A stretch of 37,363 bases of DNA from Cyanobacteria bacterium RYN_339 (GTDB lineage: Bacteria; Cyanobacteriota; Sericytochromatia; S15B-MN24; JAQBPE01). The notes under the pieces are model-generated. The model saw only the letters and a list, made by a program, of their open reading frames with translations, had not been told where the DNA came from and did not search any database. The stretch lies in assembly GCA_028287685.1 (NCBI GenBank), contig JAQBPE010000006.1, positions 1 through 37,363 of the forward strand. The letters are read 5' to 3'. This document shows, piece by piece, positions 36,745 through 37,363 of this stretch (positions within the stretch are counted from its first letter, which is position 1; the number at the start of each line of letters is the position of its first letter). A program made the translations under genes and the position numbers.

Positions 36745-37363
36745 TTCCCCCCCAGCGCTGCCCGCGCGCCCGTCACATCCCCCGCCGCGAACAAGTCAAA
36801 GACCTTGCCGAACTCCGCATCCGGCTTCCCCGCGCGCCGCGCCTTCATGTACGCCTGCGCCACCGCCAACGCATCCAAGGGCGCGTTTTGCACCCCACAG
36901 AACCGCTGGTTCCAACGGGCCGCTTCCTCGTAGTCCGACGTCTCGCGCTCCACCCCCGGCTCGATTTCCGTGCCGCCGGGCCAGTCGTTCCAACTCATCG
37001 TCTGCATCCAGGTGATCGGGGCTTCCGGGTGCGCCTGGTTGAACGACAGCACGTGGCCCCAGGTTCGGCCAAAGGTGTTCTGCCCTTCGATCGTGCGCGG
37101 CACCGTCAACGACCCCGGGTAGGCCACCCCCATGGCCACGGGGATGTCCTCGCCACGCCCCCGGCGCTGCGCCACGCCCGCGTAGAACCAATCCAGGTAC
37201 GACCCACCGTCATCGGTCGTGCCCCGCGGCATCCCCGCGAACGGCACCTCCGCCACGCCGCTCAGTTGCGGTCCCGCGTCCATGTACGCCAGCTTGAAGC
37301 CTCGCTTCACGCCCGCCTTCACGCGCACCAGTTCCTGCGCGGAGAACGACGGCTGGTTCGGCC
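36741..37363 (-). CDS. GH99/GH71-like glycosidase, C-terminal part
   Basis: The frame is open at the window edge. Visible residues include FKLAYMDAGPQ, a VPFAGMPRG segment, GGSYLDWFYAGVAQRRG, and TWMQTMSWNDWPGGTEIEPG near the end. The W-x-Q-x-[MT]-x-W-N-D-[WF]-x2-G-T-x-IEP signature matches the catalytic-domain ends of GH71/GH99-type enzymes, with the Glu of TEIEP as a candidate active-site residue. The substrate cannot be named. It is followed by a coupled lipoprotein. Confidence 0.55.
   Translation of the reverse strand, partial: PNQPSFSAQELVRVKAGVKRGFKLAYMDAGPQLSGVAEVPFAGMPRGTTDDGGSYLDWFYAGVAQRRGRGEDIPVAMGVAYPGSLTVPRTIEGQNTFGRTWGHVLSFNQAHPEAPITWMQTMSWNDWPGGTEIEPGVERETSDYEEAARWNQRFCGVQNAPLDALAVAQAYMKARRAGKPDAEFGKVFDLFAAGDVTGARAALGGK

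Overview
High-GC bacterial chromosome segment, densely coded on both strands, with many lipoproteins, Pro/Ala/Thr-rich linkers and single-copy housekeeping genes (zwf, a yifB/comM-type ATPase). No rRNA, tRNA, CRISPR array or insertion sequence is visible. The lineage cannot be fixed from sequence alone. The style (many small lipoproteins, zinc-ribbon/Pro-rich proteins, an Asn-Gly octad repeat, a Pho-box-like element of the type known in cyanobacteria) suggests a predatory-like or environmental high-GC group such as a non-photosynthetic cyanobacterial relative or Myxococcota. This is inference.

Layout. 1-1.1 kb: C-terminal end of a FlhA/SctV-family export-gate protein plus two small membrane or exported proteins. 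1.1-2.5 kb (minus): a START/SRPBCC-like protein coupled to a probable ADP-ribosyltransferase. 2.5-5.7 kb: a radical SAM/SPASM maturase with two paralogous membrane proteins, head to head with a zinc-ribbon peptide carrying four P-[VL]-Y-G-[AS] repeats; both promoters lie in one perfect palindrome. 5.8-8.9 kb: two discoidin-like lipoproteins and a GH144-like glucanase lipoprotein. 8.9-11.1 kb: a four-repeat MshEN-like protein, an AhpD-family gene with an in-frame UGA exactly at the second Cys of its CxxC motif (probable selenoprotein, with a SECIS-like hairpin), and a DUF6687-like protein. 11.1-17.9 kb: four proteins that look like extracellular enzymes but lack signal peptides (peptidoglycan-binding/NlpC-like, CAP, papain-like, zinc phospholipase C-like), mixed with small exported proteins. 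17.9-24.4 kb: zwf, a lipoprotein phosphatase, a membrane protein and a 971-residue beta-propeller lipoprotein. 24.4-32 kb: a 1284-residue Sel1-repeat protein, a zinc-ribbon/TM2-like protein, a degenerate resolvase-fold protein, a thiopurine-methyltransferase homologue and others. 32-34 kb: small genes, a Doc toxin-antitoxin pair and a duplicated short peptide gene. 34-37.4 kb: yifB with an HRDC-domain protein, then a lipoprotein and a partial GH99/GH71-like glycosidase.

Two themes cross the window. First, at least seven genes have a -10-like hexamer followed by exactly 6 nt and then the start codon, with no Shine-Dalgarno, which indicates frequent leaderless transcription. Second, non-Sec candidate effectors sit near an export-gate gene, which suggests, but does not show, that they are export substrates. 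The strongest candidates for new biology are the radical SAM/YG-repeat cassette, the UGA-containing AhpD gene and the C3-like ADP-ribosyltransferase.
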